This document shows, piece after piece, positions 1-6,593 of a stretch of DNA of 8,261 nt (positions are counted from its first letter, which is position 1; each line of letters starts with the position of its first letter). The notes under the pieces are model-generated. The model had not been told where the DNA came from. It made no database searches and was given only the letters and a program-made list of their open reading frames with translations. The DNA is from an uncultured Acidaminococcus sp. (GTDB taxonomy: Bacteria; Bacillota; Negativicutes; Acidaminococcales; Acidaminococcaceae): contig CAAGJR010000233.1 in assembly GCA_900770265.1 (NCBI GenBank), forward strand, positions 1-8,261, given 5' to 3'. The position numbers and the translations under genes were made by a program.

Positions 1-608
1 AGCAGGTCGTTGTGGCCGGACAGATATTTCGTGGCACTGTGGAGCACGATGTCCGCCCCCAGGGTCAGAGGGCGCTGGAAGTAGGGGGACAGGAACGTGT
101 TGTCCACGATCACCAGCAGATTGTGCTCGTGGGCCAGGTCGCTGAGGGCCGTGAGGTCCGTGATCTCCATGGTGGGGTTCGTGGGGGTTTCCAGGTAGAT
201 GGCTTTCGTATTGGGCTGGATGGCCTTTTCCACGGCGGCCAGGTCACTGGTGTGGACCGGGGTGAACGTAATGCCGTAAGGGCCGTACGTATTCTCGAAC
301 AGCCGGAAGGAACCGCCGTACAGGTCGAAGCCGGTCACGATATGGTCGCCGGATTTAAACAGCCGCATGACGGCGTCGATGGCGGCCATGCCGGAGGAAA
401 AGCACAGAGCATCGACACCGGCTTCCAGGGTGGAAAGGACTTTTTCCAGACGGGCATGGGTGGGGTTGGATTCCCGGGTATAGGCCCAGCCCGTGGACTG
501 GCCCAGGCCGGGGTGGGCGAACGTGGATGTGAGATACAGAGCAGGGGAAACGGCGCCGGTGGCATCGTTGGGGCCGCTTCCGTGGATACAGGCCGTAGTG
601 AATTTCAT
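1..608 (-). CDS. PLP-dependent trans-sulfuration enzyme (cystathionine gamma-synthase/lyase type), partial
   Basis: This is the N-terminal 202 codons of a Cys/Met-metabolism PLP enzyme (fold type I), which runs off the left edge. The start is ATG at 608-606, with AAGGAGG (617-623) 8 nt upstream. Visible signatures are: YTRESNPT (about residues 43-50), whose Tyr and Arg contact the cofactor phosphate of the neighbouring subunit; SSGMAA (71-76), the phosphate-binding loop; Tyr98 in DLYGGS, which stacks on the PLP ring; Asp169 in IVDN, which pairs with the pyridine nitrogen; and SATKYLSGHND with the Schiff-base Lys194. Methionine gamma-lyases usually have Cys two residues after the stacking Tyr. 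Here it is Gly, which favours cystathionine gamma-synthase, gamma-lyase or beta-lyase, or O-acetylhomoserine-type activity. The exact reaction cannot be told from sequence. The family is cytosolic and acts in Met/Cys interconversion. The gene is divergent from gatCAB and sits behind an apparently regulated promoter. Confidence 0.9.
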   Translation of the reverse strand, partial: MKFTTACIHGSGPNDATGAVSPALYLTSTFAHPGLGQSTGWAYTRESNPTHARLEKVLSTLEAGVDALCFSSGMAAIDAVMRLFKSGDHIVTGFDLYGGSFRLFENTYGPYGITFTPVHTSDLAAVEKAIQPNTKAIYLETPTNPTMEITDLTALSDLAHEHNLLVIVDNTFLSPYFQRPLTLGADIVLHSATKYLSGHNDL

Positions 609-629
609 GATTTTTTCCTCCTTGCAGGA

Positions 630-642
630 CGCTGTTACAGCG
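630..642 (-). other. Small hairpin in the leader of the trans-sulfuration gene
   Basis: CGCTGT and ACAGCG form a perfect 6-bp stem around a single central base, or a 5-bp stem with a 3-nt loop. It sits 6 nt upstream of the ribosome-binding site at 617-623. It has no U tract on either side and is too small to call a riboswitch. It could influence translation or mRNA stability, or be chance. Confidence 0.3.
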
Positions 643-655
643 CAAAACATACTAA

Positions 656-686
656 TATTGTATAGAATCGATTACCGTATACAATA
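656..686. promoter_or_regulatory. Candidate operator: 9-bp inverted repeat over the -10 and start site
   Basis: TATTGTATA (656-664) and TATACAATA (678-686) are perfect inverted repeats separated by 13 bp. The right arm coincides with the -10 of the minus-strand promoter, and the left arm lies just past the predicted transcription start. This is classic repressor geometry. The core ATTGTATAC recurs upstream of the gene at 8201. TTGTATAC-type palindromes are typical of GntR/FadR-family regulators, but naming the regulator is inference. Confidence 0.6.
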
Positions 687-709
687 CTGTTTCCCAGGCG
701 TTTTGTCAA
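681..709 (-). promoter_or_regulatory. Sigma-70-type promoter of the trans-sulfuration gene
   Basis: On the minus strand, a perfect -35 TTGACA (709-704) is followed after exactly 17 bp by TATTGT (686-681) as the -10. Transcription would start near 674, giving a leader of roughly 65 nt before the ATG at 608. The -10 lies within one arm of the inverted repeat at 656-686, so a protein bound there would block polymerase. Confidence 0.75.
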
Positions 710-753
710 GGGGCGGAGAAGGGCCTGGAGACAGGGAAAAGCCCGGTAACCGG

Positions 754-782
754 TTTTCTATTTACCCGACCTGTGATATAAT
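754..782 (+). promoter_or_regulatory. Extended -10 promoter of gatCAB
   Basis: The -10 TATAAT (777-782) is preceded by TGA (774-776), forming an extended -10. At a 17-bp spacing the -35 would be TTTTCT (754-759), a poor match, as is common for extended -10 promoters. Transcription would begin near 789, leaving a leader of about 64 nt before gatC. A short CCGGT/ACCGG dyad (743-753) lies just upstream of the -35. Confidence 0.6.
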
Positions 783-852
783 CTTTAGGTAAAACTGGTT
801 TCAGCGGGTATTGACGGCCTGCTGGAATAGATTTTCGATAGGCGGTGAAAAA

Positions 853-1140
853 ATGAGCGTTACAGTCAATGATGTAAAGCATATCGCGAATCTGTGCCGG
901 TTAAATGTTCCGGACGATGAAATGGACAAGTTCGTTGAACAGTTCAACCAGATTTTGAACTATGCTGAAATCTTAAAGAAAGTGGATACCACGGGAATCG
1001 AACCTTCTCCCTATGTGCTCCCCATCAGCAATGTGCTGCGGGAAGATGTTCCGGTCCAGAGTCTGTCCCATGAGGAAGCCATGAAGAATGCACCGGAGGA
1101 ATATGAAGGCGGCTTCAAAGTTCCCCGGGTGATCGAATAA
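853..1140 (+). CDS. gatC: Aspartyl/glutamyl-tRNA amidotransferase subunit C
   Basis: GatC is the small subunit of the GatCAB amidotransferase. It wraps around and stabilises the GatA-GatB interface in the complex that converts Glu-tRNA(Gln) or Asp-tRNA(Asn) to the amidated form. At 95 residues it has the usual family length. Matching features are the N-terminal helix (VNDVKHIANLCRL), the helix ending FNQILNYAEIL (about 35-45), the DTTGIEPSP turn (about 50-58), LREDVP (about 66-71) and the C-terminal FKVPRVIE. The start chosen is ATG at 853, preceded by AGGCGGTG (840-847), a one-mismatch ribosome-binding site. An in-frame upstream TTG at 811 has no such support. It is the first gene of gatCAB and ends 14 nt before gatA. 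Confidence 0.93.
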   Translation: MSVTVNDVKHIANLCRLNVPDDEMDKFVEQFNQILNYAEILKKVDTTGIEPSPYVLPISNVLREDVPVQSLSHEEAMKNAPEEYEGGFKVPRVIE

Positions 1141-1154
1141 GAGGAGGCAGAACA

Positions 1155-2621
1155 GTGGCACTGTATAGAGAAACTGCACACGAGCTCCACGACAAGCTGG
1201 TCAAGAAAGAAATCAGCTCCGTGGAACTGACGAAAGCGGTCTATGACCGGATCGACGAAGTGGAAGATCAGGTCAAGGCCTATATTACCCTGGATAAGGA
1301 GAACGCGCTGGCCCAGGCTGCCAAAGTGGACAAGATGATCGCCGACGGCGAAACCATCAAACCCCTGGCAGGGATCCCCGGCGCCATCAAAGATAACATC
1401 AGTGTGAAGGGTGTGCGCATGACCTGCGCCTCCAAGATCCTGGAAAACTTCGTACCGGTGTACGATGCCCACGTCATCGAAAACCTGCGGAAAGATGAGA
1501 CCATTTTCCTGGGCAAGACCAACATGGATGAATTCGCCATGGGGTCCACCACGGAAACGTCCCATTTCCAGATCACCCACAACCCCTGGGATCTGACCCG
1601 TGTACCGGGCGGTTCCTCCGGCGGCAGCGCTGCATCCATCGCAGCCGGTGAAGCCATCTGGTCCCTGGGGTCCGATACGGGCGGTTCCATCCGGCAGCCG
1701 GCGTTCTTCAACGGCTGCGTGGGCCTGAAACCCACCTACGGCCGGGTTTCCCGGTATGGCTGCGTGGCATTCGCCTCCTCCCTGGATCAGGTGGGGCCCA
1801 TCACCCGTGACGTGACGGATGCGGCTCTGGTGCTGAACACCATCAGCGGCCTGGATGCCCACGATTCCACCAGCTATAACGCTCCTGTGCCGGATTACAC
1901 CAAGGCCCTGCGCCAGGATGTGAAAGACCTGACCATCGGCCTGCCGAAAGAATACTTCGGCGAAGGCACCGATCCCAAAGTGGCTGCCCAGATCAAACTG
2001 GCTGCCAGGAAGTTCGAAGAACTGGGTGCCCATGTGATCGAAGTATCCCTGCCCCATACGGAATATGCCGTCATCACGTACTACATCATCGCTCCGGCTG
2101 AAGCTTCCGCCAACCTGGGCCGGTTCGACGGCGTCCGCTATGGTTTCCGGGAAATGGCTGCAGAAAGCGCTCCGGAAATGATGCGCAAGACCCGTACGGA
2201 AGGCTTCGGCAAGGAAGTCCGCCGCCGGATCATGCTGGGGACCTATGTACTGAGCTCCGGCTACTACGATGCTTACTACAACAAAGCCATGCAGGTACGG
2301 ACCCTGATCCGTCAGGACTTCGCTGACGCCTTCAAGAAGTGCGACCTGCTGCTGACTCCCACCTCTCCTGTGGTGGCTTATCCGCTGGATGCCAAGATGG
2401 ATCCGCTGACGGTCTACATGCTGGACGTGACCACCATTCCGGTGAACATGGCCGGCCTGCCCGGGATCTCCATCCCCTGCGGCTTCGTAGACAACATGCC
2501 TGTGGGCGCTCAGCTCATCGGCAAGGCACTGGGCGAAGAAACCCTGCTGCGGGCTGCCTACACCTTTGAACAGGCTACGGATTTCCATAAAGCCGTGGCA
2601 CCTCTGGGAGGGTTGAAATAA
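1155..2621 (+). CDS. gatA: Glutamyl-tRNA(Gln) amidotransferase subunit A (glutaminase)
   Basis: GatA is the amidase-signature subunit. It hydrolyses glutamine and sends ammonia through a tunnel to GatB. Its 488 residues match the family. The catalytic triad is intact: Lys79 (PGAIKDN), cis-Ser154 in PGGSSGGSAA (151-160) and nucleophile Ser178 in SDTGGSIRQP (173-182). These numbers coincide with the well-studied S. aureus enzyme. Arg358 and Asp424 fall where the glutamine-binding Arg and Asp sit in that enzyme (from memory). The C-terminal LLLTPTSPVVAY and NMAGLPGISIPCG blocks (about 398-442) are typical. The start is GTG at 1155, with GAGGAGG (1141-1147) 7 nt upstream, directly after the gatC stop. 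The stop TAA shares its last A with the gatB ATG, so translation is probably coupled. Confidence 0.97.
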   Translation: MALYRETAHELHDKLVKKEISSVELTKAVYDRIDEVEDQVKAYITLDKENALAQAAKVDKMIADGETIKPLAGIPGAIKDNISVKGVRMTCASKILENFVPVYDAHVIENLRKDETIFLGKTNMDEFAMGSTTETSHFQITHNPWDLTRVPGGSSGGSAASIAAGEAIWSLGSDTGGSIRQPAFFNGCVGLKPTYGRVSRYGCVAFASSLDQVGPITRDVTDAALVLNTISGLDAHDSTSYNAPVPDYTKALRQDVKDLTIGLPKEYFGEGTDPKVAAQIKLAARKFEELGAHVIEVSLPHTEYAVITYYIIAPAEASANLGRFDGVRYGFREMAAESAPEMMRKTRTEGFGKEVRRRIMLGTYVLSSGYYDAYYNKAMQVRTLIRQDFADAFKKCDLLLTPTSPVVAYPLDAKMDPLTVYMLDVTTIPVNMAGLPGISIPCGFVDNMPVGAQLIGKALGEETLLRAAYTFEQATDFHKAVAPLGGLK

Positions 2622-4069
2622 TGACAGAATATACTACCGTAATCGGTCTGGAAGTCCATGCAGAACTGAAAACCAAGACGAAGGCTTTCTGCTCCTGCTC
2701 TACGGAATTCGGCGGTGCTCCCAACACCCACGTGTGCCCGGTGTGCCTGGGTATGCCCGGGGCCCTGCCTGTGATCAACAAACAAATGGTGGAATTCGCC
2801 CTGCGCTTCGCTCTGGCAGTGAACTGCGACATCCAGCGCTACAGCAAATTCGACCGGAAGAACTACTACTATCCGGATCTGGCCAAAGCCTACCAGATTT
2901 CCCAGTTCTATCAGCCCATCGCCCTGAACGGGCACCTGGACGTGAACGTGGACGGGAAAACGAAACGGATCGGCATCACCCGGATCCATATGGAAGAAGA
3001 TGCCGGGAAACTGGTGCACTCCGGTGCCAGCATCAGCACGTCCGATTTCTCTGCTGTCGACTACAACCGGGCCGGCGTGCCTCTGATTGAAATCGTATCC
3101 GAACCGGATATGCGGTCTGCGGCGGAAGCCCGTGCCTACATGGAAAAACTCCGTGCCTATCTGCAGTACACCGGCGTGTGCGACGGCAAGATGCAGGAAG
3201 GGTCCATGCGCTGCGATGCCAACATCTCCATCATGCCCGTAGGCGCCAAGGAATTCGGTACCCGTGCTGAAATCAAGAACCTGAACTCTTTCAAAGCCCT
3301 GGAACGGGCCATTGAATACGAAGTGGAACGCCAGAAGGAAATCCTGGAAGACGGCGGCCATGTGGTACAGGAAACCCGTACCTGGGACGATGCCCAGGGC
3401 ATGACCTTCTCCATGCGGAGCAAGGAAGAAGCCCACGACTACCGGTATTTCCCGGAACCCGACCTGGCTCCCATCATCATCGAAAAAGAATGGGTGGAAA
3501 AAGCCAAGAGCGAGCTGCCGGAACTGCCGGATGCCCGGAAAGCCCGTCTCATGAACGAAAAGGGCCTGGACGACTACTCTGCTGAACTGATTGTAGCCGA
3601 CAAGAAGATGGCCGAATACTTCGATGCCGCTGCGGCGGAAACCGAAGATGCCAAGGGTGTGGCCAACTGGATCCTGGGCGATGTGTCCGCGTACCTGAAC
3701 AGCAACAACTGCGGGATCAGCGACTTCCCCGTTTCCCCGGCTCACCTGGGCCAGATGGTGGCCCTGATCAAGAAGGGCGTGCTGTCCAGCAAACTGGCCA
3801 AGAAAGTCTTCGCGGAAATGCTGAAGAAGGATGAAGATCCGGCCACGCTGGTGAAGAAACTGGGCCTGGAACAGGTCAGCGACGAAGGTGCCATCCAGAA
3901 AATGGTGGACGAAGTCATTGCCGCCAACCCGCAATCCGTTGCGGACTACAAAGCCGGCAAGGACAAGGCCATCGGCTTCCTGGTAGGCCAGATCATGAAG
4001 AAGTCCCGCGGCAAAGCCAACCCGGGCATGGTCAACAAACTGATCATCAAGACCATCAAAGGTGAATAA
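2621..4069 (+). CDS. gatB: Aspartyl/glutamyl-tRNA amidotransferase subunit B (kinase/transamidase)
   Basis: GatB binds the mischarged aa-tRNA, activates the side-chain carboxylate with ATP and transfers ammonia delivered from GatA. The protein is 482 residues, a normal length. The N-terminus carries LEVHAELKTKTKAFC, and Cys24, Cys26, Cys39 and Cys42 (CxC then CPVC) form the zinc site of the cradle domain. FDRKNYYYPDL (about 82-92) and HMEEDAGK (about 125-132) are family signatures of the catalytic pocket. The usual YPDLPKGYQISQ reads YPDLAKAYQISQ here, two substitutions that look conservative. The last 150 or so residues are the helical YqeY-like tail domain that contacts the tRNA elbow. The ATG overlaps the gatA stop (TAATG), with GGGAGGG (2606-2612) 8 nt upstream. 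A terminator begins 9 nt after the stop. Confidence 0.97.
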   Translation: MTEYTTVIGLEVHAELKTKTKAFCSCSTEFGGAPNTHVCPVCLGMPGALPVINKQMVEFALRFALAVNCDIQRYSKFDRKNYYYPDLAKAYQISQFYQPIALNGHLDVNVDGKTKRIGITRIHMEEDAGKLVHSGASISTSDFSAVDYNRAGVPLIEIVSEPDMRSAAEARAYMEKLRAYLQYTGVCDGKMQEGSMRCDANISIMPVGAKEFGTRAEIKNLNSFKALERAIEYEVERQKEILEDGGHVVQETRTWDDAQGMTFSMRSKEEAHDYRYFPEPDLAPIIIEKEWVEKAKSELPELPDARKARLMNEKGLDDYSAELIVADKKMAEYFDAAAAETEDAKGVANWILGDVSAYLNSNNCGISDFPVSPAHLGQMVALIKKGVLSSKLAKKVFAEMLKKDEDPATLVKKLGLEQVSDEGAIQKMVDEVIAANPQSVADYKAGKDKAIGFLVGQIMKKSRGKANPGMVNKLIIKTIKGE

Positions 4070-4077
4070 TGACGGAA

Positions 4078-4110
4078 GGGGCTGTGAGGAATCACGGCTC
4101 CTTTTTGTTT
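4078..4110 (+). terminator. Rho-independent terminator of gatCAB
   Basis: GGGGCTGTG (4078-4086) pairs with CACGGCTCC (4093-4101) over 9 bp, including two G-U wobbles, around the loop AGGAAT. TTTTTGTTT (4102-4110) follows. It starts 9 nt after the gatB stop codon. Confidence 0.85.
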
Positions 4111-4128
4111 GGCCAGCAATAGCTGGCT
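4111..4128 (+). other. Small hairpin between the two gatB terminators
   Basis: GCCAGC (4112-4117) and GCTGGC (4122-4127) form a perfect 6-bp stem with loop AATA, plus one outer G-U pair. No U tract follows (TTCC), so it is probably not itself a terminator. It lies between the first terminator and the 7-bp tandem repeat. Confidence 0.35.
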
Positions 4129-4136
4129 TCCATCGG

Positions 4137-4164
4137 CTAGTGACTAGTGACTAGTGACTAGTGA
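4137..4164. repeat. Tandem repeat: four perfect copies of CTAGTGA
   Basis: Four uninterrupted copies of a 7-bp unit lie between the two terminators that follow gatB. Because the unit is 7 bp and contains both TAG and TGA, the tract has stop codons in all three forward frames. The complement also contains TAG. No coding or pairing role is apparent. The array could be a slippage product or a seed for a repeat family. A degenerate relative may be present at 5649-5673. Confidence 0.85.
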
Positions 4165-4166
4165 CG

Positions 4167-4197
4167 GGGCGTGAAGTCTTTCACGCCCTTTTCTGTT
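4167..4197 (+). terminator. Second Rho-independent terminator downstream of gatB
   Basis: GGGCGTGAA (4167-4175) pairs perfectly with TTCACGCCC (4180-4188) over 9 bp around a 4-nt loop. TTTTCTGTT (4189-4197) follows. It has a stronger stem than the first terminator and gives backup insulation between gatCAB and the SGNH gene. There is no T-rich tail on the minus side, so it acts in the forward direction only. Confidence 0.85.
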
Positions 4198-4220
4198 AAA
4201 AAATATGTCACAGAAACGCC

Positions 4221-4253
4221 GCTCATTTTTCGTGGAAATCTGGTAAAATGAGC
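4221..4253. promoter_or_regulatory. Candidate operator: 9-bp inverted repeat around the SGNH promoter
   Basis: GCTCATTTT (4221-4229) and AAAATGAGC (4245-4253) are perfect inverted repeats with a 15-bp spacer. The right arm covers the -10 and the left arm covers the -35 region. A dimeric regulator bound here would compete with RNA polymerase. As RNA it would be only partly transcribed, so a DNA-level role is more likely. No regulator can be named. Confidence 0.45.
4241..4249 (+). promoter_or_regulatory. Extended -10 promoter of the SGNH hydrolase gene
   Basis: TGG (4241-4243) directly precedes TAAAAT (4244-4249), forming an extended -10. No convincing -35 is visible at the right distance. Transcription would start near 4256, so the leader would be only about 20 nt and would carry the AAGGAGGG ribosome-binding site. 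Confidence 0.5.
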
Positions 4254-4276
4254 CATTACGAAAGGAGGGATGGAAA

Positions 4277-5593
4277 ATGTTCCAGTCCATAGTAAAAAAC
4301 GGGAGGCTGTGGCGGTTCCTGCTGGTGGCGGCCCTGCTGCCGGGATTGTTCGCCGGTCAGTTCAGCAATACCCTGCAGCATCGTACCAGCTGGCTTTTGC
4401 AGCGGTATTCCCAGCCAGCGCCCCAGCTGGCTCTGCTCCAGTGGCCGGAAAACCTGCAGGCCGTGCGCTATGAACTGGAAATCTTTTCCTACGTCCCTGA
4501 GGACCTGGATGCCCAGACGCCGGTGACGGCAGCCCTTTACCGGAACGATGAGCTTTACGGGAATCAGCTTTTGCTGCCGGAAAGCCAGCTGCCCGACCTG
4601 GATGGGGCCCAGCCCCTGCTCTGGCGGGTACGGCCTCTGGATATGGACGGCAATCCGGTGGGCGATTTCTCCCAGCCCGCCGAACTGACCACCTCTCTCC
4701 AGCGGAACCACCGCTATGCACCGGAACCCCGGCCTGCGGCGAAACCGGGACCGGGCACCCGGCTGCTGTATCCGGTGTATTCTTATACGGCACTGCCCGG
4801 AGCCACCCAGTATGAAGTGGAGATCCTGGACGACCTGCCCCAGCATCTGGACGGGATCCTGCCTTCCGGCCACCGGGTCTACGCCGAGACCACGGAGCTG
4901 ACGGACCTGTACGACAAGCAGCCCCGCATCGGGACGTACTACTGGCGGGTCCGGGGCCTGGACAAACGGGGACTGCCGGTGGGCGAATGGAGCCTGCCCC
5001 AGAAGGTGTCCCTGGATCCGGACGAAGGCATCCAGGTGGGCGTCTATGGGGACAGCATCTCCCACGGGGGCGGCCATATGTCCTTCAGCCCTTCGGATTT
5101 CGCCTACAGCTACAGCTCTTATCTCAATGTACCCGTGGTGAACCTGTCAGAAAGCGGAGATACCAGCGAAATGATGGTGGACCGGTTCGAGCAGGATGTG
5201 CTGCCCTTCCACCTGAAGACCCTGCTGATCATGGGCGGCACCAACAGCCTGCGGGATGGGGTCTCGCCGGACGATGTGATCGCCGACCTGAAGAAACTGC
5301 AGGAACTGTGCCGGGAGAACGGCATCACGCCGGTGCTCCTGACCCTGGCTCCCATCAATCCGGCCAACATCCAGCGGGCCTTCGACGAAGATTCGGATCC
5401 CCACTGGCAGGAGGCTTTTGCAAAGGTGAATGCGTACATCCGCACCCAGCCCCATATCGATGTGGCGGCGCCCTTCGAGGCCATGGGACCGGAACTTCCC
5501 ACCGAAATGGCCTTGGATGGACTCCACGGAGATGTTACAATGAAGAAGATCATGGGGGAGACCATCAACAAGCATCTGCAGGAGTTTTTGTGA
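4277..5593 (+). CDS. Membrane-anchored or secreted SGNH/GDSL hydrolase with two N-terminal repeat domains
   Basis: This is a 438-residue predicted extracytoplasmic esterase or acetylhydrolase; the substrate is unknown. Residues 1-12 are basic, and residues about 13-27 form a hydrophobic segment (signal peptide or signal anchor). Two beta-sandwich-like repeats follow. Each has a YELEI or YEVEI strand (65-69, 179-183) and ends in a matching block: LLWRVRPLDMDGNPVGDFSQP (114-134) and YYWRVRGLDKRGLPVGEWSLP (221-241). The C-terminal SGNH domain (about 252-438) has block I GDS with nucleophile Ser260, a block II-like NLSESGDTS (about 289-297), block III GGTNS with Asn323 and block V Asp414-x-x-His417, so the catalytic set looks complete. 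The start is ATG 4277, with AAGGAGGG (4262-4269) 7 nt upstream. The gene is monocistronic, between terminators. Plausible substrates are acylated cell-wall or dietary polysaccharides, but that is inference. Confidence 0.82.
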   Translation: MFQSIVKNGRLWRFLLVAALLPGLFAGQFSNTLQHRTSWLLQRYSQPAPQLALLQWPENLQAVRYELEIFSYVPEDLDAQTPVTAALYRNDELYGNQLLLPESQLPDLDGAQPLLWRVRPLDMDGNPVGDFSQPAELTTSLQRNHRYAPEPRPAAKPGPGTRLLYPVYSYTALPGATQYEVEILDDLPQHLDGILPSGHRVYAETTELTDLYDKQPRIGTYYWRVRGLDKRGLPVGEWSLPQKVSLDPDEGIQVGVYGDSISHGGGHMSFSPSDFAYSYSSYLNVPVVNLSESGDTSEMMVDRFEQDVLPFHLKTLLIMGGTNSLRDGVSPDDVIADLKKLQELCRENGITPVLLTLAPINPANIQRAFDEDSDPHWQEAFAKVNAYIRTQPHIDVAAPFEAMGPELPTEMALDGLHGDVTMKKIMGETINKHLQEFL

Positions 5594-5605
5594 ACCTGAT
5601 CATCA

Positions 5606-5637
5606 AAAGGACCTGTCCCTCCCGGGGCAGGTCCTTT
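5606..5637. terminator. Strong hairpin terminator after the SGNH gene
   Basis: A 14-bp stem (5606-5619 with 5624-5637, one G-U) closes a TCCC loop. Its outer end is AAAGG/CCTTT, so the U's on the plus strand lie mostly within the stem (TTT then CC). On the minus strand the stem is followed by TTTTGATG. It begins 12 nt after the SGNH stop codon and would separate this gene from the queG-like operon. Confidence 0.75.
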
Positions 5638-5648
5638 CCATAAGCTGC

Positions 5649-5673
5649 AGACCAGGGACGAGAGACCAGTGAC
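5649..5673. repeat. Imperfect 11-bp direct repeat (AGACCAGKGAC)
   Basis: AGACCAGGGAC (5649-5659) and AGACCAGTGAC (5663-5673) match at 10 of 11 positions with a 14-bp period, twice that of the CTAGTGA array. The unit resembles a degenerate form of that array (CCAGTGAC against CTAGTGAC). It fills the short gap between the terminator and the queG-like ribosome-binding site, where I see no clear promoter. Confidence 0.5.
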
Positions 5674-5693
5674 TGTCAGGAAGGAGGAGGCCC

Positions 5694-6581
5694 ATGGACA
5701 CCCGGCCCATCAAAGAATTCTGCCGCAGCCTGGGGCTGACGGAAGTGGGCATTGCTCCCAACCATTTGCCGGAGCCGAAGGAACAGCCGGACATCTGCCC
5801 TCTGGCGGCGGGAAAGGGACCGGAGCGGTACGACCTGACCGGGGTGCTGCCCGGGTGCCGGGCGGCCGTGGTGGTGCTGTTCCCTTATTACCAGGAGCCG
5901 GTGGCAGGAGAAAATCTGTCCCTCTACTGCCAGTTCCCTGATTATCATCCGGTGGTACGGAGGTATCTGGAGAAAATCGGCGCCTGGATGGGCCAGAACT
6001 GGCCGGAGAGCCGGCAGACGGCCATCGTGGATACGTCGGTGCTGGCGGAACGGCAGCTGGCTGTAGAAGCCGGTCTGGGCTTCGTGGGGGACAATGAGTG
6101 TCTCATCAACGGGACGTATGGTTCGTATTGCTTCATCGGCGCGGTGCTCACCACCCTGCCCCTGGAACCGGACGCGCCGGACCGGGGAGAGTGCCATCAC
6201 TGCGGTGCCTGTGCACAGGTCTGCCCGGGAGAGTGCTACCGCAGCGGGCTGTACGACTACCGGACCTGCAAATCCTACCTGACCCAGAAAAAGGGGGAAC
6301 TGCTGCCGGAAGAAATCGCCATCCTGCGGAAGACGTCCCTGGTATTCGGCTGTGACGAATGTCAGCGCTGCTGTCCCCACAATGCCCGGGTACCGGTGAC
6401 CCCCATCCCGGAATTCCGGCACGGGCGCCAGGCCCGGCTGACGGCGGAGGAACTGGAACCTCTGACAAACCGGCAGTTCAAGGAAACGTATGGACAAAGG
6501 GCCTTTGCCTGGCGGGGAAAGAAACTCCTGCTGCGGAACCTGGCCCTGCTGGAAGGCGAATCAACGAAAGACAAACTGTAA
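5694..6581 (+). CDS. queG: QueG-like cobalamin/4Fe-4S epoxyqueuosine reductase family protein (short form)
   Basis: QueG reduces epoxyqueuosine to queuosine in the anticodon of tRNAs reading NAY codons, using cobalamin and two [4Fe-4S] clusters in the cytosol. Visible signatures are VDTSVLAER (112-120), with Asp113 at the catalytic-acid position; GLGFVGDNECLING (127-140); CHHCGACAQVCP with Cys167/170/173/177; a CKSYLTQKKG block (192-201); and CDECQRCCPHN with Cys220/223/227. Cys226 is an extra cysteine inside the second motif. The protein is 295 residues, against roughly 370 for classical QueG. It ends just after the WRGKKLLLRNLALL helix, so the C-terminal HEAT-like tRNA-binding region is absent. 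Activity on tRNA is therefore not certain, and it may be a paralogue with another substrate. The start is ATG 5694, with AAGGAGG (5681-5687) 6 nt upstream. The stop overlaps the ribosome-binding site of the next gene. Confidence 0.78.
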   Translation: MDTRPIKEFCRSLGLTEVGIAPNHLPEPKEQPDICPLAAGKGPERYDLTGVLPGCRAAVVVLFPYYQEPVAGENLSLYCQFPDYHPVVRRYLEKIGAWMGQNWPESRQTAIVDTSVLAERQLAVEAGLGFVGDNECLINGTYGSYCFIGAVLTTLPLEPDAPDRGECHHCGACAQVCPGECYRSGLYDYRTCKSYLTQKKGELLPEEIAILRKTSLVFGCDECQRCCPHNARVPVTPIPEFRHGRQARLTAEELEPLTNRQFKETYGQRAFAWRGKKLLLRNLALLEGESTKDKL

Positions 6582-6593
6582 GGAGGCGGAACC

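Noticed and set aside
12..665. 217-codon plus-strand frame at the left edge
   Set aside because: It is the complement of the PLP enzyme gene, which has clear family motifs and a ribosome-binding site on the minus strand.
743..753. CCGGT/ACCGG dyad upstream of the gatCAB -35
   Set aside because: Five-bp arms rich in self-complementary CCGG are likely by chance at this GC content, and nothing else supports a binding site.
811..852. Upstream TTG start for gatC adding 14 residues
   Set aside because: There is no ribosome-binding site before 811, and the extra residues are absent from GatC proteins. The ATG at 853 has AGGCGGTG in place.
1011..2588. 525-codon open frame on the minus strand opposite gatA
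   Set aside because: It is antisense to a complete gatA with an intact catalytic triad. The translation is low-complexity (His/Gly/Val-rich) and resembles no family, an effect of the GC-rich codon bias.
2558..3934. 458-codon open frame on the minus strand opposite gatB
   Set aside because: Same reason: gatB is complete and conserved on the plus strand, and the antisense translation looks like codon-bias noise.
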